Of a stretch of DNA of 64,000 bases, positions 21,465-33,256 are shown piece by piece. The notes under the pieces are model-generated. The model was not told the origin of the DNA, did not search any database, and saw only the letters and a program-made list of their open reading frames with translations. The position numbers were made by a program, and so were the translations under genes. Position 1 is the stretch's first letter, and each line of letters opens with the position of its first letter. Source of the DNA: Cryptococcus deneoformans JEC21 (taxonomy: Eukaryota; Basidiomycota; Tremellomycetes; Tremellales; Cryptococcaceae). The stretch lies in contig NC_006680.1 of the NCBI RefSeq assembly GCF_000091045.1, forward strand, positions 126,001 through 190,000, in the 5' to 3' direction.

Positions 21465-24400
21465 ATGTCCAACAATACAGACAACAACACATCCTACCAG
21501 GGGGTCATCTTAACTGGCCCCCAGAACTATGCTGAATGGGAGCTATCTATCAAAACATCTCTCATCCTCAAGGACCTGGAGATTGGTACTCCAGTCAGCC
21601 TTGACAGCATGTCCTCCAAAGAGGACAAGGAGAAGTACAAGAGGTCCAGGCAAGCTTTTGCCCTTCTTATCAAATCACTCTCACCAGAAGTCCAGGCATC
21701 CCTCCCTGCCAACATACGATCTGTAGAGACAGCAGACAGCTCAGCACTCTGGGAGGAGCTCAAATCCCAGTACTCAGCAGCAGTGGGCGCAAGACAGGCT
21801 CAACTTTTGCAACAAATGTGGATATCCCCTGTCATTGAAGGAGAAGACCCAAACAAGCGCATGGCAGAAATCAGATCAGCCCATGCTCAGATCAACAGCA
21901 GTGGTGAGAACCTCTCGGACCGAATGCTTGCCTATGCCATGACCCTAGCTCTTCCAGAATCATTCACCACTGTCAAGCAAACTCTCTGGCTCAGGGAACC
22001 ACTTACCTCTTCGGCTGTGCAGGCAGCAGTCCAAGCTGAGTGGACAAGGAGGTCCAGTGAGGAGGTAGCAATGGCTAACAGGGTGCAGGAGAGTCACACC
22101 CAAGGCAACAAAAGCAATAGAAGGGCCAAGCCAAGGGAATGGACTGAGAAATGGTGCAGTATCCATAAAGTGCCTACTCACAATACCAGAGACTGCTCTC
22201 TCAGGAAGTTCAGCAATAACCACAGTCAGTCAGGTCAGGCTAGGGTGGGTACCGGTGAGTCTGCTAAGGCAGAGGAGCTGGCATCTACCTTCCATGCTGT
22301 AGCAGCAACTACAACCTGTTTCCATGACAACTCCTTCATAGTGGACTCAGGGGCTTCACACCACATGGTTAGCAACAAAGACTTACTTCACAACTATGGG
22401 CCAGCAACAATTGTCAGAAGTGTAAAGATTGGTAATGGCACTATCCTTCCAGTCGCTGGCCAGGGAACTATGACCATTGGAGCTACCACTCTTCAGCAAG
22501 TCCTCCATGTTCCTGTAAGAGGCTAGCCTCCGACCCAGTTGACCCACATCTCATGAGGTCACCACTTTCCCCAGCTTCTAATTTCGAGCCGCGTTTCAAT
22601 TTACTTCCGCTTCTTCCTCCAAGTTGCGCGCGTCAAATTGCATCCGCTCTCCCTTCTCCCAGGTCACGTGCTTTATTTTTCCCCTGTTTCTCCGAGCCGC
22701 ATCTCAATTTACTTCCGCTCCTTTCCTCCAAGTCGCGCGCGTCAAATTGCATCCGCACTCTTCCTCCCAGGTCACGTGCATTATTTTACTTCCACTTTTT
22801 CTCTTCTTATTTTCTCTTCCATTTCTCGTCCTAAGTCCGAGTTTCTTGTCCGATTTTTCATGCCACAAGCCCCGGTGTTTACCGGGCTTTGGTCGCGACT
22901 GGTTTCGAGAGCGAAGGCAAGGTACATGGAAAGGTTGACACACAAATTCCTTTATTCTTTTATCCTTGTTGTGTTCAACCTTTTCCTTCTTCCGACCATA
23001 CAGTCACAAGTACCTTGCCTTCTCCTCTGTAAGCAGAGCTCTTTACCAGTTACCTTCGCCCCTCAGACCCCCTGGCTAATCCTGATCAGTGTTCCTATCA
23101 ATTCTTCATCTTGTCTCCTTTACTAGTCGCTGATAGGACATAATCAGGTAAGCTTCGGGCTCCTTGGGTTTCACACAAATTCCTTTATTCTTTTATCCTT
23201 GTTGTGTTCAACCTTTTCCTTCTTCCGACCGTACAGTCACAAGTACCTTGCCTTCTCCTCTTGTTCCTATCAATTCTTCATCTTGTCTCCTTTACTAGTC
23301 GCTGATAGGACATAATCAGCATATGCATTTGGGATCTTGTTTGCTTCTCTCCAGTCCGAAGTTAAGCCTCGAGCCCTGCCAGCCCTAAGAGCCCACCAGT
23401 TCTCTCCAAGCCTTGTCCCTCCGAGCTAGCCCCAACAGTTCAGTGAAGGTCTATTGTCCGGACCTTACAGTTCCCCAACTCCAGTGCAACCTTCTCGCTG
23501 TTAACAAGGTCCCATCTGGTTTCCACTGGGCATTCAGCAGCAGTAAAGGTGAACTTTTTGATCAATCTAACCAGGTCTGCTTGTCTGCCCCATTCAAAGA
23601 TGGTGCCTACTCCCTGCAGGTAGATCCATCTGGCCATGCCTATCCTGTTCAACTGGCTGCTACTCTCTCAGAATGGCATCATAAGCTAGGGCATTTGGGG
23701 ATTGAGAAAGTGGTTAGGTTTGCAAAAGAAGGGAGACTTGGTCAGAATAATCAATTGAAGAATGCAAATGCTGGTGATACCAAAGATTTCTATTGTGAAG
23801 CGTGTATTAAGGGGAAAACTGGGGGACTTCCTTCACCACCTGAACCCAACATCAGAGCTTCCAGGCCACTTGAACTATTGCATATCGACATCTGGGGACC
23901 AGCACCAGTCGCTTCCAAGGGAGGTATGCGATACTTCCTGACTGTCTATGATGATTACAGCCACCGGATTTCCCTCACCTTGATGAGAATGAAGTCTGAG
24001 ACACTGCAGAGTTTCAAAAACTTTGTCAATCATGCTGAAACTCAGACTGGTCATAAGGTTCAATCTATTCGGTCTGATAGGGGCGGAGAATTTACATCAG
24101 CAGCATTCCAGAGGTATATCAGGGAGAAAGGGATTGAGCATGTCATGGTGCCACCTGATGCTCATGCACAGAATGGGAGAGTGGAGAGGGCGCATCTTAC
24201 TATCCTCAATGGTGTGAGAACTTTGCTTGTGGAGACTGGACTGCCAGCTAGCTTCTGGGGTGAGGCTGCTAAATACATTGCCTTCTCTCGCAACTGCTCC
24301 TTTGACTCCAGCAATGGAATTCCCTTTGAACGCTGGTATGGCAAGAAACTGTTGTTCACTCAACTTCACGCATTTGGAGAAAAGATTTTCTTTAGGGATT

Positions 24401-26511
24401 ATACCAACACCAACAAATTGAAGCCTCGCTATCGACAAGGAAGGTTTATGGGGTATGCCAGTGATAGCAGCACTTCCAGTTATCGAATTCTGGATGATGA
24501 AGACAAGAAGATCAAGGTGTCAAGGGATACCATTTTGCCAAAGAAGCTGGACATTCCTCATTCCAAGATGCCAGCAAGGGGGAGTATTCTTAGGCTGGAG
24601 GAGTGGGATGACAACAAGAACAGAGACACATCAACACATGCTCAAGATCCATTGGCAGAAATACCTGACAGAATCATCCCTGCCCCCATGGAAGTGAATC
24701 CTCAGGATGAAGTAAGACCTAGAACAGTTCCAGCTGAGCATCAATCACCCATGGAGCTTCTTCGTAGGCTGGCAAGGTATGACACTGGAATACAGCAACA
24801 ACCTGAGGCATCACCATCATCCAATGCATCAGAAGAGACAAACAGTGATGTTTCATCCATTGATCCTCTTGCCCTGACTGACAATCCAGAGACCTGGGGT
24901 ACTATCGCAACAGCTCTGAATGCTATGGCAATCAACACACCCAATACCTACAGAGAAGCTATTCAGTCAGGCGAGGGGGAGCAGTGGCATCAGGCTATGA
25001 TGGAAGAATTGGAAAAGATGGAGAAGTATAATGTGTGGAAGGTGGTGGATAGGGCACCAGGACAGAGGGTCCTGAAGGCAAGATGGGTTTATACCAGGAA
25101 GATTGATGGGACAACAGGGAAACCAGCAGCATACAAGGCAAGATGGGTTGCCAAAGGATTTTCTCAAAAGGCTGGAATTGATTACAATGAGGTCTTCTCT
25201 GCTGTTGCCCACAAAGACTCGATTAGGGTATTCCTCTCTCTGGTCAACCATCTTGACATGGAATGTGACCAGGTGGATATCAAGGCAGCCTTTCTCAATG
25301 GCGATCTCGAAGAAACCATCTATCTTGAAGCACCAGAAGGAAGCGACATCCCAGCAAACAAGATCCTACTCTTGAACAAGTCACTCTATGGGTTGCGACA
25401 GTCACCAAGATGTTTCAACAAAGCACTTGATCAGTGGTTAAAGTCTCAAGGGCTGAAGCCAACCAGAGCTGACCCCTGCTTCTATGTTCGACGTTGTGAG
25501 GGGGAATTGCTCATGCTCTCTGTCCATGTGGATGATCAGCTCATTGCCTGCAATTCAAGAAAGACATTGGACGAATTCAAGCAGGCACTTAACAGCAAAT
25601 TTGAGTGCTCTGACTCTGGGCCTGCTGGCTACTTCCTGGGCATCAATATATACCGGGACAGGCCACAGAAGAAACTCTATCTCTCCCAGGAGCATTATAT
25701 GGAGTCCCTGCTTGACCGCTTTGACATGTCCAATTGCAATCCAGCAAAGACGCCTCTTCCTTCAGGCTTCAAACCGATTCCAGCAACAGATCAAGAGCAT
25801 GAGCTAGCACAACATCGACCATATCCAAAGCTAGTGGGCTCTATTCTCTATGCAGCAACAGTGACACGGCCAGATCTAGCCCATGCAGCAAGTGTTCTGT
25901 CAAGATTCATCAGCAAATGGAATGAGTCCCATTGGCTTGCAGCGAAACATTGTCTGAGGTATATCAGAGGCACTTCAGATCTTTCATTGACCTTTGATGC
26001 CCACTCAAGCAAGCGAGTTGCACTAGGATACGTTGATGCAGATTGGGGAGGAGACCTTGACACAAGGAGGTCCACCACTGGTTATGTTTTCAAGATATAT
26101 GGAGGTGTAGTTGGCTGGAAGTCAAAGAGGCAACCTACTGTGGCTCTCTCAACCACAGAGGCCGAATACATGGCCTCCGCTGATGCAGCAAAGCAGGCTA
26201 TTTGGCTAAGGCTGCTCTTGGATGATATAGGACTTGGCCTGGGTGATCAGCCACTCCAGCTGCTCAATGACAATGCTGGGGCCATTGCCTTGTCAAAGAA
26301 TCCAGTGAACCATGAAAAGTCTAAACACATTGATATGAGGCATCATTTCATTCGAGAGAAGGTTGAGGATAAGGCTATCTCACTTGCCCATGTCCCATCA
26401 GTGGAAAACATTGCTGATCTTCTGACAAAGAGCCTTCCAGCTGAAGCTTTTGTCAAGTTGTGCCATCTCCTTGGAATGCAGAGGTTGGATCAAGGGGGAG
26501 TGTCAGAATGA
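21465..26511 (+). CDS. Copia gag-pol polyprotein, interrupted
   Basis: The frame runs 21465-22513, is broken by the inserted LTR, and resumes after 23474 in a consistent frame. Order: gag (ILTGPQNYAEWELSIKTSL); a zinc-knuckle variant W-C-S-I-H-K-x-x-x-H-N-T-R-D-C; protease FIVDSGASHHMV; integrase zinc site (WHHKLGHLG .. FYCEACIKGK) and D-D-E (LLHIDIWGP, RSDRGGEF, NGRVERAH); reverse transcriptase (ARWVAKGFSQKAGIDY .. DIKAAFLNGDL .. LYGLRQSPR .. SVHVDDQLI); RNase H (GYVDADWGGD, STTEAEYMA). All core catalytic residues are visible, and no stop or frameshift other than the insertion was seen. The stop codon lies inside the 3' LTR. The product would assemble virus-like particles and integrate cDNA if the frame were whole; here it is inactive as it stands. 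Confidence 0.9.
22514..23469 (+). repeat. Solo LTR, family 1, inserted in copia pol
   Basis: TGTAAGAGGCTAGCC to CGGACCTTACA, 956 bp, flanked by a perfect 5-bp target duplication GTTCC at 22509-22513 and 23470-23474. A segment of about 230 bp is present twice inside it (from about 22940 and about 23174). Confidence 0.93.
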
Positions 26512-26771
26512 TTGATCCAACCTGGATCTGGAGAGATCAGTAGGGATCTGGAGGCATGGGAATTGTTAGTGGAGGCATGGGAATTGTTGGTGGAGGCATG
26601 GGAATTGTTGGTGGTGGCATGGGAAGAAGGGGAGATTAGATTACATAAGCCAGAACACTTACAATATCGAAACAAATAAAGACAAAGGATTGTAGAATAG
26701 TTTCCATGCAACTTAGACATTTCTGGCAATCGACACCGCGAAGCTCTCTCTAGACAACTCTACATCTGACA
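26501..26771 (+). repeat. Copia 3' LTR
   Basis: TGTCAGAATG to CATCTGACA, preceded by a polypurine tract. It has fewer minisatellite units than the 5' LTR and lacks a short segment before CTCTCTCTAGAC. Confidence 0.9.
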
Positions 26772-28420
26772 GTCTTCGCTACGCCGAAATGGCCCACATC
26801 ATCATGACACTGGCGGATGAAGCCTTCTCGGAGCTCACTGGTATCGGGCACACATAGCCTGCCTTCCCATCGCAACACCTGATGTACTCCTTGACCATTC
26901 TCAACATTCTCCAACGTTACTCCAGGTGCCCTATCCTCCTCTTGCAACCATGCTCCCATGACCTGATCTTGAGCGTAGCCTTGCGTGACCTTGGTGATGG
27001 TGGATGTGTCTTGGCCGAGGAGACCGAGGACTGCTACACTGACTTCAGCTGTCTCCATACCATCCTGCTCATCGTCGACGCCGCCAAGCCGAGAGAGGGC
27101 ATCTGCGATGAAGTTATTGACACCTGAGATGTGGTCAATACGCAAGTCGAACCGGGATAGGACGCCCAGCCAGCGCTTTTGGCGTTTGGATAGGTCGCGC
27201 TGTTGGAGGAACCATTTGAGAGTGAAGTGGTCGGTCTGAACTTGAATGGGGACATCCAGAAGGAGAGGCCACCAGAGTTTGAAGGCACGGACGATGGCCA
27301 AGAGTTCTTTCTCATGTGTTGGATAGTTGCGTTCGGCGGCTGATAAACTGCGAGAGTCGTAAGCAACTGGAAATGCATGATCGGGGTCAGGGCCTTGACC
27401 AAGCCAGGCGCCAGTGCCGTGATTGCTGGCATCAGTGAAAAGGTAGATGGGGCACTCGCCGGATAACGCAGCTGCATAGTCCAATGGCCGGAGGCCAGAA
27501 ATCTCCGCCACTTTCGCCTTCAGAATCTCAAACGCGGCGGTCGCTTCACTAGACCATGCCCAGACCCATGACAGGACATCCTTGGGGGACTGGCCCTTCC
27601 GGAGTGCACGCTGTTGCTTCTCCCAGGCTTTCTCGGCGGCTGGAGTCGGCGGGAGGAGGGCGGTGAGGGTTCGTGTGTGGGTAGCTAGGCTCGGTATGAA
27701 TTTTCTGAGGTATTGAAGGAGGCCTAGAAAGGATCGCAGCTCTTTGACGGACTGAGGGAGCGGCCAGGAGGCGATGGTGTGGAGTTTGGCGGGGTCTGGG
27801 CCGATGTGGTTGGCGGATATCACGTGACCAAGAAATTTGACTTTGTGGTGAAAAAATTCAGACTTGGTGGGAGAGCACACAAGCCCCGATTTTCGTAAGG
27901 CAGCCAGCACTGCTCGCAACCGTTTGTCAAGATCCTCGGCATCAGCAGCCCAGACAATGATATCATCAACATAAGCTTCACAAGAATCCCCCAGCAACCC
28001 ACGGAGGGCCTCATTTAGTCGGCGTTGTTGAGTAGCAGGTGAGTTGCAAGCACCTTGTGGCATAACTACCCATTCAAATAGGCCGAGTTCGGTAGTAATG
28101 GCTGTTTTTTCGATGTCTGGTTCATGCATAAGTGTTTGGAAGAAGGCATCAGACAGGTCAATTTTGGCAAAGATTTTACCACAAGCAGCTCGATGGAGGA
28201 TGTCGTCGACATTGGGAACTGGCGTGGAGTCTGGAGTAGTGACTTTGTTAAGGCCCCGATAATCACAGATAAACCGAAATTTTCCATTCTCCTTCTTAAC
28301 CAAGAACGCCGGTGCTGCCCACGGCGAACTGGAGGGTCGCAATCGGCCAGCCTCCCGATGTTTCTGGATCTCTTCAATTAACTGCTGTCGCCACATGTGA
28401 GGGGATCGATAACTCGCGGA
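26772..28420 (-). mobile_element. Ty3/gypsy pol fragment (RT, RNase H, start of integrase)
   Basis: Minus-strand open frame of about 545 codons: GRLRPSSSPWAAPAFLVKKE, ICDYRGLNKVT, KIDLSDAFFQTLM, MPQGACNSPATQQR, YVDDIIVW (RT catalytic pair), FLGHVIS, SFLGLLQYLRKF; RNase H LFTDASNHGTGAW and DHFTLKWFL; then the linker CHDDVGHFGVAKT that starts the integrase zinc region. It is cut at 28420 by a family-1 LTR in the opposite orientation and at 26772 by the copia 3' LTR. No internal stop, so it is relatively young despite truncation. It is distinct in sequence from the 35842-39959 element. Confidence 0.9.
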
Positions 28421-29363
28421 TGTAAGAGGCTAGCCTCCGACCCAGTGACCCACGGTCACCACTTTCCCCAGCTTCTAGTTTCGAGCCGCGTTTCAATTTG
28501 CTTCCGCTTCTTCCTCCAAGTTGCGCGCGTCAAATTGCATCCGCGCTCCCTTTCCCAGGTCACGTGCTTTATTTTTCCCCTGTTTCTCCGAGCCGCGTCT
28601 CAATTTACTTCCGCTCCTTTCCTCCAAGTCGCGCGCGTCAAATTGCATCCGCACTCTCCCTCCCAGGTCACGTGCATCATTTTACTTCCGCTTTTTCTCT
28701 TCTTGCTTTCTCTTCCATTTCTCGTCCTAAGTCCGAGTTTCTTGTCCAATTTTTCATGCCACAAGCCCCGGTGTTTACCGGGCTTTGGTCGCGACTGGTT
28801 TCGAGAGCGAAGGCAAAGTGCATGGAAAGGTTGACACACAAATTCCTTTATTCTTTTATCCTTGTTGTGTTCAACCTTTCCTTCTTCCGACTTTACAGTC
28901 ACAAGTACCTTGCCTTCTCCTCTGTAAGCAGAGCTCTCTACTAATTACCCTCTCCCCTCAGACCCCCTGGCTAATCCTGATCAGTGTTCCTATCAATTCT
29001 TCATCTTGTCTCCTTTACTAGTCGCTGATAGGACATAATCAGGTAAGCTTCGGGCTCTTCGGGTTTCACACAAATTCCTTTATTCTTTTATCCTTGTTGT
29101 GTTCAACCTTTCCTTCTTCCGACTTTACAGTCACAAGTACCTTGCCTTCTCCTCTTGTTCCTATCAATTCTTCATCTTGTCTCCTTTACTAGTCGCTGAT
29201 AGGACATAATCAGCATATGCATTTGGGATCTTGTTTGCTTCTCTCCAGTCCGAAGTTAAGCCTCGAGCCCTGCCAGCCCTAAGAGCCCACCAGTTCTCTC
29301 CAAGCCTTGTCCCTCCGAGCTAGCCCCAACAGTACAGTGAAGGTCTATTGTCCAGACCTTACA
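28421..29363 (+). repeat. LTR, family 1
   Basis: TGTAAGAGGCTAGCC to CCAGACCTTACA, 943 bp, long form. It is followed at once by CTTTTTTTCAAACTC and a gag frame, so it is probably the 5' LTR of the gypsy element whose gag begins at 29426. Confidence 0.88.
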
Positions 29364-29425
29364 CTTTTTTTCAAACTCATTACCCAAATCAATTCACACC
29401 ACACTCCACCACACCAACATACATC

Positions 29426-30018
29426 ATGGCGTTCGATTCTCAGGGCCAACCCATCATTGCGTACGATGAGGTGACTTCCCGTCCCATCATCGGGCATCAC
29501 CCCACTGGCGTTCCCATCTTCGGCACATTCACGGACGACCACCTATCGTCCGCGGGCTCCGGAGAAAATTTGGCTTCGCCCACAACTTCAAACGCGGTGC
29601 CTTCGGTGCCTGACCTACCCGACGAAAAGATGGTAAACTACGCAACCCCTGTACATGATACCACGGGTGCAATCTACCGAAAGACCCCGGGCCTCACCAC
29701 TGCCTTTTCCGGCCCGGCCGTTCCTGAGATCGACGAGCTTAAATCTATTGTTGCCGGACTCCTTCGTTCCACCCAAGCGCTAGCCGATCAAGCCACCACC
29801 GGCCACGACCGTCACTTCCCCCCCTCCACACGCGGGTCCCGCCCGGACAAGATCTCCCCGCCGCGACTTGGGACTCGCTCCTCCGCCGACCCGTTCGCGC
29901 TCCAGCGACACCTCCTCGCCTTGGAGACCTATTTCCGTGACGCCCTCCTACACTGGAGCCCCGGCCCGGCTGAGCACGCGTGGAAGATTTCTGTGGCAAA
30001 TACCTCGATCTCTCAATC
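29426..30018 (+). CDS. Gypsy (family 1) gag, 5' part only
   Basis: Starts MAFDSQGQPIIAYDEVTS about 60 bp after the LTR. About 198 codons, Pro/Thr/Ser-rich, then a helical segment (DPFALQRHLLALETYFRDA .. EHAWKISVANTS). It is cut off by the start of a family-2 LTR at 30019. The rest of this element was not found in frame downstream. The call rests on position after an LTR and general gag-like composition. Confidence 0.65.
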
Positions 30019-30586
30019 TGTAAGTGCAGAGCCCTTACCACCATTCATTCTCACCATATGGTAGGATTTATTCCTATGCATTGGTCGATGTTGGTAGGTG
30101 AGATTTGATGCCGAAACGCGTCTTTCGGACTTCGCTGAAACGCGGCATGGTCGATGTTGGTAGGTGAGATTTGATGCCGAAACGCGTCTTTCGGACTTCG
30201 CCGAAACGCGGCATCGAGCTCTGTCCCGCCTTTATCCTATGCATGATATTTTATTCTCATGCATAGGACCGGCAATTGCTGCCGAGACGCGGCGGCGGAC
30301 TTCGCCGGATCTCTGTCCCTTTTTTCGATGGACTTCTGTTTGTTTCTGCATACATCCATACATATATATATATATAGATCTCATACATAGTTATAGTTTT
30401 CTCTTTCTCCAAGCGAAACTCATGCATATCAACCATTGCTAGTTTCGCATCCAGTAGACCACTATAACTATAAACAAACACCGAACGCTTCCTCGAACGC
30501 ATCCGAACGCCCTCTAGACCTATACCACGAACGCCCATCCTTCTCGAACGCCAATCGAACGCAGTGAGGCACCCCCAGTGCCTACA
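30019..30586 (+). repeat. LTR, family 2 (copy a), 5' LTR of gypsy element E1
   Basis: TGTAAGTGCAGAGCCC to CAGTGCCTACA. At 568 bp it is longer than the other family-2 LTRs (486-488 bp). Part of the excess is a tandem duplication of about 70 bp around 30090-30220 (GATGTTGGTAGGTGAG..GAAACGCGGCAT). TATA-rich run at 30360-30378. Confidence 0.9.
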
Positions 30587-30629
30587 CTTTTTTCGAAACT
30601 AGCACCTACCTTTTTACACCATATCCACC

Positions 30630-31726
30630 ATGCCCAAATCAGCTCAGGACTCTCCAACGGAGTTACTCGCGCGTCTGGTCGACCGCGTCCAACAACAAGA
30701 CGATACGCTGGCGCTCCTCACTGAGCTGCTGGCTAAACAAAACAAACTATCAGCTACCAAGGAACGTTATACACCCCGAGGTATACCATTGCCCAAGGCG
30801 TCAGACATCCCTCGTTTCGAGGGTCCCCTTGGCGATGCGGACCGCGCCCTTACCCATTTGCGTCGGCTTCAACAGGTTTTGCGAACGCACGGCCTTCTGA
30901 CTCCCTCGGATGATGAGGAGGTGGAAGAGAGACGCCGTGTGACAGTGATTGAGCTGGCGAACAATTCGATTGAGTGCGCTGGTCTCGTTGGTTGGGTTGA
31001 GCAAGACGGTCGCCGTATGGAGGCCAATGGAATAACGACATGGGAGACGTGGTCAGCCGCCTTCAAGGCTAAGGCCATGCCCTCCAACTGGGAGTTCCGC
31101 GAAAGCCGTGCTCTTTTTCGCCTCTCCTTCCACGAGGTGTCATCGGAGGGTTGGAAAAAATTCGACAACGCGGTGATTTTGCACTGTGCCCACCTCCATG
31201 GGAGCAAGCTATACCCGACCGACCAACAACTCACCAGTTTTTACCGTGCGGCCTGTCCCGAGCGCCTTTTCCTTCGCTTGGTTGACTTGCCCGAATTTCA
31301 CGTCGACGATCTGGACGCCCTGCGGGCCTTGATCAGCAATCACGTCGAACGAATTCAACACGAGGATGCCGCCTCTCGGATTAGGTCCCGTCCCACCAAC
31401 CAGGTTTCTTCCGACAACGTCCAATTACCCCACTCTATGTCCTACTATCACGACCCTTCCCACGCTCTGCCATACTATCTCTCCCCGGCGGGCCGCCATA
31501 TCCGGGAAGTCTTCCGCAAGGAGAACCGATGCTACGATTGTCGTAAAACGGGGCATCAGCATTCCAAGTGCCCTACCCGTACACGCGCTCCGACTCCTAA
31601 GGTCAACCAACTCGAGACTGAACTGACGGCAGGCGATGCCACCTCGGCCTATCTGACGTTAGCCCAAACCGTTCCTCCAGCCGATGATGATACCTGTGAC
31701 GCGATGTACGCTCTTTTCCATCCTTT
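30630..31726 (+). CDS. Gypsy E1 gag, truncated by inserted LTR
   Basis: Starts MPKSAQDSPTELLARLVDRV. It carries a gag core (VIELANNSIECAGLVGWVEQ .. FKAKAMPSNWEFRESRALFR .. RAACPERLFLRLVD) and a CCHC zinc knuckle C-Y-D-C-R-K-T-G-H-Q-H-S-K-C. The frame is interrupted at 31727 by a minus-strand family-1 LTR. After it, 32677-32768 continue in frame into protease (KFLLDTGASTTFV). It is clearly homologous to the gag of the 35842-39959 element. Non-functional here. Confidence 0.9.
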
Positions 31727-32671
31727 TGTAAGGTCCGGACAATAGACCTTCACTGTACTGTTGGGGCTAGCTCGGAGGGACAAGGCTCGGAGAGAACTGG
31801 TGGGCTCTTAGGGCTGGCAGGGCTCGAGGCTTAACTTCGGACTGGAGAGAAGCAAACAAGATCCCAAATGCATATGCTGATTATGTCCTATCAGCGACTA
31901 GTAAAGGAGACAAGATGAAGAATTGATAGGAACAAGAGGAGAAGGCAAGGTACTTGTGACTGTAAAGTCGGAAGAAAGAAAAGGTTGAACACAACAAGAA
32001 TAAAAGAATAAGGAATTTGTGTGAAACCCAAAGAGCCCGAAGCTTACCTGATTATGTCCTATCAGCGACTAGTAAAGGAGACAAGATGAAGAATTGATAG
32101 GAACACTGATCAGGATTAGCCAGGAGGTCTGAGGGGAGAAGGTAATTAGTAGAGAGCTCTGCTTACAGAGGAGAAGGCAAGGTACTTGTGACTGTAAAGT
32201 CGGAAGAAAGAAAAGGTTGAACACAACAAGGATAAAAGAATAAGAAATTTGTGTGTCAACCTTTCCATGCACTTTGCCTTCGCTCTCGAAACCAGTCGCG
32301 ACCAAAGCCCGGTAAACACCGGGGCTTGTGGCATGAAAAATCGGACAAGAAACTCGGACTTAGGACGAGAAATGGAAGAGAAAACAAGAAGAGAAAAAGC
32401 GGAAGTAAATGATGATGCACGTGACCTGGGAGGGAGAGTGCGGATGCAATTTGACGCGCGCGACTTGGAGGAAAGGAGCGGAAGTAAATTGAGACGCGGC
32501 TCGGAGAAACAGGGGAAAAATAAAGCACGTGACCTGGGAAAGGGAGCGCGGATGCAATTTGACGCGCGCAACTTGGAGGAAGAAGCGGAAGCAAATTGAA
32601 ACGCGGCTCGAAATTAGAAGCTGGGGAAAGTGGTGACCGTGGGTCACTGGGTCGGAGGCTAGCCTCTTACA
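31727..32671 (-). repeat. Solo LTR, family 1 (minus), unit 1
   Basis: TGTAAGGTCCGGAC to CCTCTTACA, 945 bp, with a 5-bp target duplication CCTTT at 31722-31726 and 32672-32676. Confidence 0.93.
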
Positions 32672-32768
32672 CCTTTGCTCTCCATATCCGTCCCAGTCTC
32701 CGCTGACAGCCATTTATCAGCCCCCTCCCCTAAATTCTTACTCGACACGGGGGCGTCCACAACCTTTG

Positions 32769-33256
32769 TGTAAGTGCAGAGCCCTTACCACCACTCGTTC
32801 TCACCATATGATAGGATTTATCCCTATGCATTGGTCGATGTTGGTAGGTGAGATTTGATGCCGAAACGCGTCTTTCGGACTTCGCCGAAACGCGGCATCG
32901 AGCTCTGTCCGGCCGTATCCTATGCATGATATTTATTCTCATGCATAGGGCCGGCAAATTGCTTCCGAAACGCGGCAGCGGACTTCGCCGGATCTCTGCC
33001 CCTTTTTTCGATGGACTTCTGTTTGTTTCCTCATACATTCATATATATATATATATATATTGGTACATAGTTATAGTTCTCCTTTTACCTAGCAAACTTA
33101 ATGCATATTCCCATGCTAGTTTGCGTCCATTCAGACAACTATAACTATCTTACACCTCTACGAACGCTCTCCTCGAACGCTTTCTCGAACCTCATTTCCC
33201 CTTCGAACGCTCAACGAACCCTGTCCGAACGCAGTGAGGCACCCACAGTGCCTACA
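32769..33256 (+). repeat. LTR, family 2 (copy b)
   Basis: Begins directly after the protease motif LLDTGASTTFV. Ends GTGCCTACA and abuts duplicated gag at 33257. Confidence 0.9.

Larger units (their letters stand above)
20889..26771 (+). mobile_element. Ty1/copia retrotransposon, split by a solo LTR
   Basis: 5' LTR 20889-21185, primer site 21186-21196, gag-pol 21465-26511, purine tract AAGGGGGAG directly before the 3' LTR 26501-26771. A family-1 gypsy LTR (22514-23469) is inserted in pol. The outer flanks do not match (TACCGA left, GTCTT right). The left flank is gypsy RT on the plus strand and the right flank is gypsy pol on the minus strand, so no target duplication survives. Confidence 0.9.

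Noticed and set aside
28421..29400. Self-priming site for the family-1 gypsy element
   Set aside because: CTTTTTTTCAAACTC follows the LTR, but only about 6 nt (GAGTTT) pair with the LTR, too little to support the model used for family 2.
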